31,937 nt of DNA, from the NCBI GenBank assembly GCA_945291235.1, contig CALYQY010000016.1, positions 1-31,937 of the forward strand. The letters are read 5' to 3'. Shown here piece by piece: positions 8,141 through 15,855 of the stretch (the first letter of the stretch is position 1; each line of letters opens with the position of its first letter). Under the pieces are notes generated by a model. It was not told the DNA's origin. It searched no databases and saw only the letters and a list, made by a program, of their open reading frames with translations. The position numbers and the translations under genes were made by a program. The DNA comes from an uncultured Gilliamella sp. Lineage in GTDB: Bacteria > Pseudomonadota > Gammaproteobacteria > Enterobacterales > Enterobacteriaceae.

Positions 8141-9013
8141 ATGAGTATTGTTAACGATATCTTGGATAATGGTTTGTCAGCAGCGTCAATAAGCCCTTCA
8201 GTAAAACAATCGCATTTTGGTGAATTACCCATTTTAACGGTTAACCATAAAACATGCACGGCAGCGATATCACTACAAGGTGCGCATTTATTATTTTGGC
8301 AACCTTCAACCGAAACGTCCCCAGTTATTTGGTTAAGTGAAAAAACCTTTTTTAAAAAAGGAACGGCTATTCGTGGCGGTGTACCCATTTGTTGGCCTTG
8401 GTTTGGGCAATTAGGTAATCCTTCACACGGTTTTGCTCGTATTGTTGAATGGACGTTAGACTCATGCAAGGAAGATGCTAATGGTGTCGATATCATCTTG
8501 TCATTAACGAATAATCCCCAAACTGAATCCTATTTTGCCAAACCTTTTAAAATTTGGTTAACGATTCATGTCGGCAAGAGCTGTGAAGTTACATTAAGTT
8601 GTCAAGGTGATTTTGAGGCAACAAGTGCATTACATACTTATTTTGGTATTAGTGATATCGATGATGTGACTGTTAAAGGGTTAGGTAATACTTATCAAGA
8701 TCGTTTGTCTGTTGAAAATAAACCAACAATTAATGGACAATTAACCTTTAATCAAGAAGTCGATCGTATTTATACCCATGCTGAAAACACCCTAACCATA
8801 AATGATACTAGTCGAACAATTGAGCTCACAAACATTAATGCTAGTGATGTTGTTACATGGAATCCATGGACAGATAAAGCTAAAGCGATGGCTGATTTTG
8901 ATGACCAAGAATATAAAAAGATGGTGTGTGTTGAAAGTGCGTGTATTAATCAAACACTTAAATTATCACCAACACAAAAAACGTCATATGGCTTTAAAAT
9001 TAAATTGGTCTAA
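8141..9013 (+). CDS. yeaD: YeaD, D-hexose-6-phosphate mutarotase
   Basis: Aldose-1-epimerase-like enzyme that interconverts the alpha and beta anomers of glucose-6-phosphate and related hexose-6-phosphates in the cytoplasm. The 290 residues follow E. coli YeaD (294 aa) throughout: LQGAHLLFWQP, AIRGGVPICWPWFG (77-89), SHGFAR (95-100), SALHTYFGI with the probable catalytic His165, and CVESA with the probable catalytic Glu265. A good AGGAGA ribosome site precedes the ATG; a TACAAT -10-like element at 8080-8085 may be its promoter. A mutarotase near zwf and pgl is metabolically sensible, since Zwf uses the beta anomer, but rplY with its own promoter and terminator separates them. The minus-strand open frame over 8104-8496 is a shadow. 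Confidence 0.93.
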   Translation: MSIVNDILDNGLSAASISPSVKQSHFGELPILTVNHKTCTAAISLQGAHLLFWQPSTETSPVIWLSEKTFFKKGTAIRGGVPICWPWFGQLGNPSHGFARIVEWTLDSCKEDANGVDIILSLTNNPQTESYFAKPFKIWLTIHVGKSCEVTLSCQGDFEATSALHTYFGISDIDDVTVKGLGNTYQDRLSVENKPTINGQLTFNQEVDRIYTHAENTLTINDTSRTIELTNINASDVVTWNPWTDKAKAMADFDDQEYKKMVCVESACINQTLKLSPTQKTSYGFKIKLV

Positions 9014-9026
9014 TATTGCATAGCGA

Positions 9027-9091
9027 GTTATGTTTAAACGCAATCAATTCTATTGACCAATTGATTAATTGTTTGCGTTTACAAGCATAAC
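9027..9091. repeat. Imperfect dyad between yeaD and rplY
   Basis: Nested inverted repeats follow the yeaD stop: GTTATG/CATAAC (9027-9032 with 9086-9091), AAACGCAA/TTGCGTTT (9036-9043 with 9073-9080) and AATCAATT/AATTGATT (9042-9049 with 9059-9066). The right arm contains the -35 box of the rplY promoter. No T-run follows. It may be a 3'-end hairpin of the yeaD message or a protein-binding dyad on the rplY promoter. Confidence 0.45.
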
Positions 9092-9101
9092 GCTTTATAA
9101 T
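9073..9101 (+). promoter_or_regulatory. rplY promoter
   Basis: TTGCGT (9073-9078), a 17-bp spacer and a perfect TATAAT (9096-9101). Predicted transcription start is around 9108, giving a leader of about 82 bases before rplY. Confidence 0.7.
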
Positions 9102-9107
9102 CCTCAA

Positions 9108-9189
9108 GCTTTTTAAAGCGCCAATTTCATAACCAACTACTGGGTCGCCTGTAATTGGTTTTTTATTTAAATAACATAGAGAAATAAAC
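9108..9189 (+). promoter_or_regulatory. Structured rplY leader, candidate L25 autoregulatory site
   Basis: The leader can form a small GCTT/AAGC hairpin at its 5' end, then a stem CCAACTAC/GTAATTGG (9133-9140 with 9151-9158, one A-C mismatch, loop TGGGTCGCCT), followed by six T (9159-9164). CCAATT at 9121-9126 can also pair with AATTGG (9153-9158), giving an alternative fold. No good Shine-Dalgarno precedes the ATG (only AGAG in an A-rich context). L25 is reported to repress its own translation in E. coli through a leader without a canonical SD; that this leader does the same is inference. The hairpin plus T-run could instead be an attenuator. Confidence 0.55.
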
Positions 9190-9474
9190 ATGTTTACATT
9201 AAAAGCAGAAGTTAGAAAAGAGCATGGTAAGGGTGCGAGCCGCCGCCTGCGTCACGCTGGTCAATTCCCAGCTATTATTTATGGTGGAACTGAACCTGCA
9301 ATATCTGTTGTGCTTGATCACAACCATATTTTCAATATGCAAGAAAAACCAGAATTTTATTCTGAAGTGCTCACTATTGAAGTTGACGGTAAAGCGGTTA
9401 AAGCAAAAGTACAAGCTGTACAACGTCATCCATTCAAGCCTAAATTAGTTCATATGGACTTTGTGCGCGTTTAG
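9190..9474 (+). CDS. rplY: 50S ribosomal protein L25
   Basis: 5S rRNA-binding protein of the large subunit. At 94 residues it is the short single-domain form, the same length as E. coli L25. [42 protein letters not shown] and [18 protein letters not shown] follow the E. coli protein almost residue by residue. It has its own promoter and terminator, so it is a monocistronic unit between yeaD and zwf. Confidence 0.97.
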   Translation: MFTLKAEVRKEHGKGASRRLRHAGQFPAIIYGGTEPAISVVLDHNHIFNMQEKPEFYSEVLTIEVDGKAVKAKVQAVQRHPFKPKLVHMDFVRV

Positions 9475-9512
9475 ATTCACGCATTGGTGTATCATCCAAT
9501 AATGCTTCTAAC

Positions 9513-9545
9513 AAAAGGTCACCCAGACGGTGACCTTTTTGTTTT
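9513..9545 (+). terminator. Rho-independent terminator of rplY
   Basis: An 11-bp perfect stem AAAAGGTCACC/GGTGACCTTTT (9513-9523 with 9529-9539), loop CAGAC, runs into TTGTTTTTG. It lies about 40 bases after the rplY stop and insulates zwf. Confidence 0.92.
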
Positions 9546-9665
9546 TGTGTTAGATTAAATTAGGCAAATGCCTATTGTTATGATTTATAGCATTAACTGG
9601 GTGACACTGACAACTCAACATAATAGAATAAAACATATTGATATCATTTTAGTTAGGAGAAAACC

Positions 9666-11126
9666 ATGTCTGATGTCCCAGTTTGCAATTTAGTCATTTT
9701 TGGCGCTAAAGGGGATTTGACAAGGCGTAAATTATTACCATCTTTATATCAATTAGAAAAGTATGGAAAACTGCCTGAAGAAACCAAAATATTAGGGGTT
9801 GGTCGTGCAGATTGGGATAAATCTGCTTACAGTGAAGTGGCTAAAGAAGCACTTACAACATTTATGTCAGAACCATTAGATGAAGATATTTGGCAACGAT
9901 TTAGCCAACGTCTTAATTTTCATAAGTTAGATGTTAATGATATCGCTGGTTTCAACGATTTAAAAAATAAACTCGAGCAGAATCGTACAGCAATTTTTTA
10001 TTTTGCAATGCATCCGGGGACTTTCGGTACAATTTGTAAAGGTTTAGCGCACGCTGGATTAAACCAAAAACACAATCGAATTGTAATGGAAAAACCCCTT
10101 GGTACGGATTTGCAATCATCTCGTGATATTAATGATTCTGTTGCACAATTTTTCGATGAATCGCAGGTTTATCGTATCGACCATTATTTAGGAAAAGAAT
10201 CGGTTTTAAACCTTTTAGCTTTACGTTTTGCTAATCCGGTTTTTGCCTCTTTATGGAACCGTAATTCTATCGATCATGTCGAAATTACCGTTGCTGAACA
10301 AGTTGGCATTGAAGGTCGATGGGGTTACTTTGATAAAGCTGGTCAAATGCGTGATATGGTTCAAAATCATTTGTTACAAATTTTGACAATGATTGCGATG
10401 TCTCCACCGGCTAATTTGAAAGATGAAAGTTTGCGTAATGAAAAAATAGCGGTGCTCAATGCGCTAAGACCTATTGATAAGACAAACCTTCATGATAAAG
10501 TTGTTCGTGGTCAATATACATCAGGATTTGTTAATGGAATAAACGTACCAGGTTATCTAGAAGAAGATGGCGCTAATAAAGAAAGCAGCACAGAAACATT
10601 TGTTGCTATTCGAGTTGATATTGACAATTGGCGTTGGGCTGGTGTGCCTTTCTATTTACGTACAGGAAAACGCTTAGCGAGCAAATGTGCGGAAGTCGTG
10701 GTTTATTTTAAATCATTGCCTTTGAATATATTTAGTGAATCCTATCCTGCATTACCACAAAATAAATTAACCATTCGCTTGCAACCTGATGAAGGCTTGG
10801 ACATTGAAATTCTGAACAAAGTACCGGGTTTAGATAGCACACATAATTTACAAACGACTAAACTTGATTTAAGCTTTAATGAGGCTTTTCAACAGCATAG
10901 TGCCGATGCTTATGAACGACTATTGCTTGAAGTAATGCGAGGTCGCCAAGCATTGTTTGTTCATCGTGATGAAGTAGAAGCGGCTTGGAAATGGGTAGAC
11001 TCTATTATTAATGCTTGGAATTCGGAAAAAGAGCCGCCGAAAACTTACCAAGCTGGTACTTGGGGACCGGTTGCTTCTGTTGCTTTAATTACAAAAGATG
11101 GGCATTCTTGGCACGAATTTGAATAA
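9666..11126 (+). CDS. zwf: Glucose-6-phosphate 1-dehydrogenase
   Basis: First enzyme of the oxidative pentose-phosphate pathway: oxidises glucose-6-phosphate to 6-phosphogluconolactone with NADP+. The 486 residues (E. coli 491) contain the nucleotide-binding start VIFGAKGDLTRRKLLPS (10-26), the substrate and catalytic motif RIDHYLGKE (170-178), VRGQYTSGF, VPFYLRTGKRL and the C-terminal QAGTWGPVAS. The start has TTAGGAGAAAACC directly ahead. The N-terminus is about five residues shorter than in E. coli. It is followed after 12 bases by pgl, the next pathway step, so the two form an operon. I see no convincing sigma-70 promoter in the 190 bp upstream. Confidence 0.97.
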   Translation: MSDVPVCNLVIFGAKGDLTRRKLLPSLYQLEKYGKLPEETKILGVGRADWDKSAYSEVAKEALTTFMSEPLDEDIWQRFSQRLNFHKLDVNDIAGFNDLKNKLEQNRTAIFYFAMHPGTFGTICKGLAHAGLNQKHNRIVMEKPLGTDLQSSRDINDSVAQFFDESQVYRIDHYLGKESVLNLLALRFANPVFASLWNRNSIDHVEITVAEQVGIEGRWGYFDKAGQMRDMVQNHLLQILTMIAMSPPANLKDESLRNEKIAVLNALRPIDKTNLHDKVVRGQYTSGFVNGINVPGYLEEDGANKESSTETFVAIRVDIDNWRWAGVPFYLRTGKRLASKCAEVVVYFKSLPLNIFSESYPALPQNKLTIRLQPDEGLDIEILNKVPGLDSTHNLQTTKLDLSFNEAFQQHSADAYERLLLEVMRGRQALFVHRDEVEAAWKWVDSIINAWNSEKEPPKTYQAGTWGPVASVALITKDGHSWHEFE

Positions 11127-11138
11127 AGGAACATCAAT

Positions 11139-11837
11139 ATGTTTACACTTAATAGATATGCAAATAGTCAGGTTTTAAATGAAGAACTTACTGCTCGTAT
11201 AGTGAATGATCTTAAGCAGGCTATTGAACAAAAAGGTCATGCATCTATTGCGGTTTCGGGTGGTAAAACGCCTATTCCTTTATTTACTTTGCTTAGTCAA
11301 CAAGACTTAGCATGGAATCGCGTTTATATCACTTTGGTTGATGATAGATGGGTCGATGATACGGATGATGCCAGTAATGAAAAATTAGTCATGACTTATT
11401 TATTACAAAATAAAGCAAAACTTGCTAATTTTGTTGGTTTAAAAAATAGTTGTGATAATCCGTTTGATGGTGCTGAAGTTACAGAACAGCTTTTAGATAA
11501 AGTACCGATGCCTTTTGATGTTTTGATTTTGGGAATGGGTGAAGATGGTCATACTGCCTCGCTGTTTCCGGGAGCTGATAATTTAAAATTGGGCTTGGAT
11601 ATGCACTCAAATCGAAAAGTGATTGGTATGACTCCTTTAACGGCACCACTTGACCGTATCACTCTAACACTGCCTATCATATTAAGTAGTAAAAATATTT
11701 ACTTACATTTAGTCGGTGAAAGTAAAATTAATGTGTTAGAACAAGCTGAACAAGGTACCGATTTTAACCAGATGCCAATAAGGGCAGTTATACAGCAAGA
11801 CAACGTTAATGTGATAGGATTTTGGGCTCCTCGCTAA
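11139..11837 (+). CDS. pgl: 6-phosphogluconolactonase (DevB/SOL type)
   Basis: Hydrolyses 6-phosphogluconolactone, the product of Zwf, to 6-phosphogluconate. The 232 residues show the family's SGGKTP (40-45), VDDRWV near 67-72 and GMGEDGHTASLFPG (132-145), plus a C-terminal INVLEQAEQG. This is the NagB-like DevB type, not the beta-propeller Pgl of E. coli. It starts 12 bp after zwf with an AAGGA ribosome site. Neither gnd nor edd follows; the next gene is mraZ after a long gap. Confidence 0.94.
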   Translation: MFTLNRYANSQVLNEELTARIVNDLKQAIEQKGHASIAVSGGKTPIPLFTLLSQQDLAWNRVYITLVDDRWVDDTDDASNEKLVMTYLLQNKAKLANFVGLKNSCDNPFDGAEVTEQLLDKVPMPFDVLILGMGEDGHTASLFPGADNLKLGLDMHSNRKVIGMTPLTAPLDRITLTLPIILSSKNIYLHLVGESKINVLEQAEQGTDFNQMPIRAVIQQDNVNVIGFWAPR

Positions 11838-11847
11838 TTAATTTTTG

Positions 11848-11871
11848 TTTGCTAACCAACAGGTTGGCAAA
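11848..11871 (+). terminator. Hairpin after pgl, possible terminator
   Basis: TTTGCTAACC (11848-11857) pairs with GGTTGGCAAA (11862-11871) across an AACA loop, 10 bp with one wobble pair. It starts 11 bases after the pgl stop. The following bases TATCTATCTTT are only moderately T-rich, so termination is plausible but not strong. Confidence 0.45.
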
Positions 11872-12043
11872 TATCTATCTTTAATATTACTTTGATTTTA
11901 ATGAAATTAATACACAACTAGTTGCTGTGAATTTAATTTTTTAATCAAAGTTGTTATCTGTTTATTGTCATCAATACTGTTTTACCTTTCTTAATATCTG
12001 CAATGTTTACATTTTATACATGTTAATAATCTTGGTTAGCAAA
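11848..12043. repeat. Outer 12-bp inverted repeat pair enclosing a large dyad
   Basis: TTTGCTAACCAA (11848-11859) recurs as its exact reverse complement TTGGTTAGCAAA (12032-12043), bounding 196 bp. Inside lies a second dyad: ACTTTGATT/AATCAAAGT (11889-11897 with 11943-11951), AAATTAA/TTAATTT (11904-11910 with 11933-11939) and a palindromic CAACTAGTTG tip. No coding frame and no clear target-site duplication are visible. It could be a miniature mobile element remnant, a structured RNA, or chance in AT-rich DNA. Confidence 0.45.
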
Positions 12044-12213
12044 GATAAGTTTAGTTGAACATTCAAATAATCTTAAATTTTACAGAGTGATGACCTTTTT
12101 TTAATTAACTTAATATAAAACCGATAGTTAATTCGCAACACGCTAATGAAAAAATCCAACTGCAATTATTAAAAAATTAATTAATTAAATATCTATTATT
12201 TTGTAAATTTTTG

Positions 12214-12238
12214 TGGTAAAAAGTGGGATAAAGTGGTA
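12214..12238 (+). promoter_or_regulatory. MraZ operator, three TGGKN direct repeats
   Basis: TGGTA (12214), TGGGA (12224) and TGGTA (12234) occur in tandem with exactly 5-nt spacers, a 10-bp period. MraZ is known to bind TGGGN direct repeats with 5-nt spacers upstream of its own gene and to repress the dcw cluster. The array lies 78 bp ahead of the mraZ start. The outer repeats deviate from TGGGN at the fourth position (T for G). Confidence 0.82.
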
Positions 12239-12261
12239 ATAAAGTACAAATTATTTAATAT
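12233..12261 (+). promoter_or_regulatory. Candidate Pmra promoter for the dcw cluster
   Basis: GTGGTA (12233-12238), overlapping the third MraZ repeat, stands 17 bp ahead of TAATAT (12256-12261). Both hexamers are only partial matches, but overlap of a -35 with the MraZ boxes would explain repression. Confidence 0.35.
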
Positions 12262-12315
12262 TTTGATTTATAACAAATAAAAATTAGCAAAATTTTCATG
12301 AATAAGGGCGCTTGA

Positions 12316-12762
12316 ATGTTTAGTGGTGCAATTTCAGTCAATATCGATAGTAAAGGGCGAATGGCTATCCCCACTCGCTATCGGGAATTATTGTCTGAAG
12401 GCATGGTATGCACAATTGGTTTATATCATCCTTGTCTTGCCCTTTATTCGATGACTGAGTGGAAAATGATTGAACAACAACTTTCGACTTTATCCTCTAT
12501 TGTCGAAGCGGAACGAAGGATCAAACGCCTATTATTAGGTTATGCAACCGAGTGTTCAATGGATAATTCCGGTCGAATATTATTACCACAAACGTTACGT
12601 ACCTACGCTAAGCTAGAAAAACTGACAATGTTTGTTGGACAATCCAATAAATTTGAAATCTGGGATGAAGGAATATGGTATCAACAAATTGGTGAGGACA
12701 TTGCCGCTTTGCCAACCGATATGGAAAACTTATCCAGTAATTTGAAAAGTTTAACAATTTAA
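12316..12762 (+). CDS. mraZ: MraZ, transcriptional regulator of the dcw cluster
   Basis: AbrB-like DNA-binding protein that forms ring-shaped oligomers and represses the dcw cluster. The 148 residues (E. coli 152) hold two swapped-hairpin domains with the paired signatures DSKGRMAIPTRYRE (about 12-25) and DNSGRILLPQTLR (about 82-94). The ATG follows AAGGG by seven bases. The three TGGKN repeats 78-102 bp upstream are its expected target, so autoregulation is likely. First gene of the cluster; rsmH follows after 15 bases. Confidence 0.97.
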   Translation: MFSGAISVNIDSKGRMAIPTRYRELLSEGMVCTIGLYHPCLALYSMTEWKMIEQQLSTLSSIVEAERRIKRLLLGYATECSMDNSGRILLPQTLRTYAKLEKLTMFVGQSNKFEIWDEGIWYQQIGEDIAALPTDMENLSSNLKSLTI

Positions 12763-12777
12763 TATGAGTAAAAATTG

Positions 12778-13716
12778 ATGGATTATCAACATACTACAGT
12801 TTTATTGAACGAAGCGATAGACGCACTAAATATTAAAAAAGATGGCATCTATGTTGATGGAACCTTTGGACGAGGTGGACATTCACGTCTCATACTTGAA
12901 CAACTTAGCGAACAAGGTAGATTAATCGCTATTGACCGTGATGAACGAGCTGAATTAGCAGCAAAAAAAATTGTTGACCCTAGATTTACTTTTATTCGAG
13001 GAGAATTTTCCAATGTATATCAATACATTGATAATTTAGGTCTGTTAGGTCAGATAGATGGTTTTTTATTAGATTTGGGGGTATCTTCGCCACAACTGGA
13101 TGACCCTGAACGGGGTTTTTCTTTTATGCGTGATGGCCCTCTCGATATGCGTATGAATATTCATCAGGGTTTGACCGCAAGTGAATGGTTACTTAAAAGT
13201 GATGAAGATGATATAGCTTGGGTGTTAAAAACTTTTGGCGAAGAAAAATTTGCGAAACGAATCGCAAAAGCAATTGTTGAACAGAATAAAGTTTCGCCTA
13301 TAACCCGAACATTGGAATTGGCGAATATCATTGAAAAAGCGACACCAAGAAAAGATAAAAATAAACATCCTGCAACACGTAGCTTTCAGGCAATTCGTAT
13401 CTATATTAATAGCGAATTAGAAGAAGTAGAACATGCGTTAAATAATAGTCTGTCAATTCTTGCGAATGAAGGAAGACTTGCTGTGATTAGCTTTCATTCT
13501 TTAGAAGATAGAATTGTGAAACAGTTTATAAATAAACAAAGTAAAGGTCCTGTTTTACCAGCGGGATTGCCACTTACAGAGCAACAAATAAAACAATATG
13601 GCAGCGCTAAATTAAAGTCACTTGGAAAAGTTAAACCAAGTCCTAATGAAATTGATCATAATCCACGTGCTCGAAGCGCAATACTGAGGATAGCAGAAAA
13701 GAGAAATGAACACTAA
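12778..13716 (+). CDS. rsmH: 16S rRNA m4C1402 methyltransferase RsmH (MraW)
   Basis: S-adenosylmethionine-dependent methyltransferase modifying N4 of C1402 in the 16S rRNA decoding centre. The 312 residues contain the SAM-binding [14 protein letters not shown] near 22-35, [21 protein letters not shown] near 97-117, [12 protein letters not shown] and [11 protein letters not shown] near 240-250, ending [13 protein letters not shown]. The frame also opens one codon earlier at a TTG (12775); the ATG at 12778 gives the usual [10 protein letters not shown] start, and the Shine-Dalgarno (TGAG) is poor for either. The end overlaps ftsL by 11 bp. Confidence 0.96.
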   Translation: MDYQHTTVLLNEAIDALNIKKDGIYVDGTFGRGGHSRLILEQLSEQGRLIAIDRDERAELAAKKIVDPRFTFIRGEFSNVYQYIDNLGLLGQIDGFLLDLGVSSPQLDDPERGFSFMRDGPLDMRMNIHQGLTASEWLLKSDEDDIAWVLKTFGEEKFAKRIAKAIVEQNKVSPITRTLELANIIEKATPRKDKNKHPATRSFQAIRIYINSELEEVEHALNNSLSILANEGRLAVISFHSLEDRIVKQFINKQSKGPVLPAGLPLTEQQIKQYGSAKLKSLGKVKPSPNEIDHNPRARSAILRIAEKRNEH

Positions 13717-14089
13717 CCCAAACAGTGAAAGTTATCAAGACAATATCTACGTTGAAGTAGATAGTCAAAGAAAACCGAATAAAAGCTTGTTTGGCTTAAT
13801 TATTGGTGATTTATTTGGTCATCAAAAAATGTCCTTATTTCTATTGTTACTGATTGTCGTATCAGCTGGTGCAGTGTTAATTACGACGCAACAAGTTCGC
13901 AAGCAGTTATTTGAACGTGAGCAACTGTTGTTAGAGCAAGATGTATTAGAAAGTGAATGGCGTAATTTAGTTATCGAAGAAAATGTACTTGCCGATCCAA
14001 AACGCGTAGAAGCTAAAGCTAAAAATCAACTAGGGATGTCATACGTGACTCCTGAAAATGAAACCGTGATAGTGATAAAGAGTAAATAA
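13706..14089 (+). CDS. ftsL: Cell division protein FtsL
   Basis: Small bitopic divisome protein acting in the FtsQ-FtsB-FtsL complex that activates septal synthesis by FtsW-FtsI. The 127 residues have a cytoplasmic N-terminus of about 45 residues, one membrane segment (about 46-66, [18 protein letters not shown]), then a periplasmic coiled-coil stretch rich in Q, E and L and a conserved end ([22 protein letters not shown]). It overlaps rsmH by 11 bp and shares one base with ftsI (TAATG), so its expression is tied to both neighbours. Confidence 0.94.
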   Translation: MNTNPNSESYQDNIYVEVDSQRKPNKSLFGLIIGDLFGHQKMSLFLLLLIVVSAGAVLITTQQVRKQLFEREQLLLEQDVLESEWRNLVIEENVLADPKRVEAKAKNQLGMSYVTPENETVIVIKSK

Positions 14090-15843
14090 TGAAAATTCTC
14101 ACTAAAAACAAGAAAGCGGTTAAAACTAATAAATTGAATAGTAAAAAGCAGTTTTTTGCACCCGGGCGATTTTATGTTGTCTACAGTTTAATTATTGCTG
14201 CCATTATTGCGCTTATTATTCAAATGGCAATTTTACAAATCATTCATCCTGATAAACTGATTGCTGAAGGTAATAAACGTTCTTTACGTCGTCAGGATAT
14301 GGATGCACCAAGGGCTATGATAACTGATCGTAACGGGCGAGCATTGGCCGTGAGTGTACCGATGTATGATGTTTGGGCTGATCCAAAATTAGTTATTCAA
14401 AAAGGTGGCGTGAATACGAATGATGCAAGATGGCAAGGATTAGCAAAAGCATTAAATATACCAATAGCCATACTGGAGCAAAAATTAAGTAATCCATCGA
14501 TGCGATTTGTTTATTTATCCAGACAAGTTACGCCAACAATATCGGATTATTTGAAAAAGTTAAAGTTACCGGGAGTTGCATTTGCTAAGACCTCGAAGCG
14601 TTTTTACCCGGCAGCTGAAAGTATTGCCCAATTAATCGGTTTAACGGATACCGATGAAAACCGTAATGAGAAAGGCTCAGAAGGGATTGAAAAAAGTTAT
14701 AACAAATGGTTAACCGGTGAATCGGGTCAACGAATAATAAGACGAGATAGATTTGGACGCGTCATTGAGGAATTAGAGCGCACTGAGAGTGAAAAGGCAT
14801 CGGATTTAGTATTGAGTATTGATGAACGCTTACAGTCTTTGGTTTATAGCGAGCTTAGTCAGGCTGTTGAGTTTAACAAAGCTGACAGTGGTACTGCGGT
14901 CTTAGTTGATGTTCATACAGGAGAGATTTTAGCGATGGCAACAAGTCCATCGTATAACCCAAATAATCGATCATCAATTAATTATAATTCATTGCGAAAT
15001 CGTGCGGTTACTGATGCATTTGAACCGGGTTCGACCGTAAAACCGCTGGTTGTAATGGCCGCTTTAGAAAAAAAGATTGCAGATCTTAATACGATAGTTG
15101 ATACCAGACCTTTTTATGTCAATCGCTATGAAATCAAAGATGTGTCATATCAAAAATCCCTGAATTTGGCAGGAATTTTAGAAAAATCAAGTAATGTTGG
15201 TGTCAGTAAACTCGCATTACAAATGCAACCCGCCGAACTAGTTGAATATTATAGTCGTTTCGGGTTGGGACAACCCACATCACTGGGTTTAGGCGGTGAA
15301 GTCAGTGGTTCAATTGCAGCAGATAGAGCGCGAAAATGGGCGGATATTGAACGAGCTACCTTTTCTTTTGGTTATGGTTTAAGTGTCACGCCATTACAAT
15401 TAGCAAGAGCGTACGCAACTATCGGGAATTATGGGATTTATCGACCTGTTTCGATATTAAAAGTCACTGAACCAGTGCAAGGTGAACGAGTTGTACCCGA
15501 AAAAATTGCTAAAACGGTAGTCCAATTAATGGAAGCTGTTGCTGTCACTGGTGGTGGTACAAAAGCTTCTGTACCAGGCTATAGTGTTGCTGTTAAAACT
15601 GGTACGGCAAAAAAGTTATCTGGTGGGCGCTATGTTAATCAATATTTAGCCTATACAGCAGGCATTGCGCCAGCAACAGCACCAAAATATTCTCTGGTTG
15701 TTGTGATTGATAATCCTAAAGCGGGTCAGTATTACGGAGGCTCTGTATCAGCACCTGTTTTCAGCCGAATTATGGGGGGAGTTTTAAGAACTATGAATGT
15801 CAAACCAGATCGCCAAGTTGATGGCCAAATGATTATTTATTGA
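14089..15843 (+). CDS. ftsI: FtsI / PBP3, septal peptidoglycan transpeptidase
   Basis: Class B penicillin-binding protein that cross-links septal peptidoglycan and works with FtsW. The 584 residues (E. coli 588) have a short basic cytoplasmic tail, a membrane anchor at about 27-50, a pedestal domain with DRNGRALAVSV, and the transpeptidase domain. Active-site motifs are complete: SxxK with Ser315-Thr-Val-Lys318, SSN (367-369) and KTGT (503-506). The N-terminus is rich in lysine. Translation is coupled to ftsL by a TAATG overlap; murE follows after 12 bp. Confidence 0.97.
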   Translation: MKILTKNKKAVKTNKLNSKKQFFAPGRFYVVYSLIIAAIIALIIQMAILQIIHPDKLIAEGNKRSLRRQDMDAPRAMITDRNGRALAVSVPMYDVWADPKLVIQKGGVNTNDARWQGLAKALNIPIAILEQKLSNPSMRFVYLSRQVTPTISDYLKKLKLPGVAFAKTSKRFYPAAESIAQLIGLTDTDENRNEKGSEGIEKSYNKWLTGESGQRIIRRDRFGRVIEELERTESEKASDLVLSIDERLQSLVYSELSQAVEFNKADSGTAVLVDVHTGEILAMATSPSYNPNNRSSINYNSLRNRAVTDAFEPGSTVKPLVVMAALEKKIADLNTIVDTRPFYVNRYEIKDVSYQKSLNLAGILEKSSNVGVSKLALQMQPAELVEYYSRFGLGQPTSLGLGGEVSGSIAADRARKWADIERATFSFGYGLSVTPLQLARAYATIGNYGIYRPVSILKVTEPVQGERVVPEKIAKTVVQLMEAVAVTGGGTKASVPGYSVAVKTGTAKKLSGGRYVNQYLAYTAGIAPATAPKYSLVVVIDNPKAGQYYGGSVSAPVFSRIMGGVLRTMNVKPDRQVDGQMIIY

Positions 15844-15855
15844 TAGGTGGTATTA

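Larger units (their letters stand above)
11838..12315. other. Long AT-rich intergenic region between pgl and mraZ
   Basis: A 478-bp stretch without a convincing gene. It holds a hairpin right after pgl (11848-11871), a large imperfect dyad (11889-11951), a second copy of the hairpin arm in inverted orientation (12032-12043), an 8-bp inverted repeat AATTAACT/AGTTAATT around 12103-12134, and the MraZ operator (12214-12238). In E. coli the dcw cluster is preceded by cra; that gene is not here. Confidence 0.7.

Noticed and set aside
8104..8496. 130-codon minus-strand open frame over the yeaD start
   Set aside because: It overlaps the conserved N-terminal half of YeaD and the yeaD ribosome site; no family resemblance.
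9079..9101. TTTACA as the -35 of the rplY promoter
   Set aside because: Spacing to TATAAT is only 12-13 bp; TTGCGT at 17 bp is the better pair.
12298..12315. Five-codon frame ATG-AAT-AAG-GGC-GCT-TGA ending directly before the mraZ ATG
   Set aside because: A translated leader peptide is conceivable, but the mraZ ribosome site lies inside it and such a short frame arises easily by chance.
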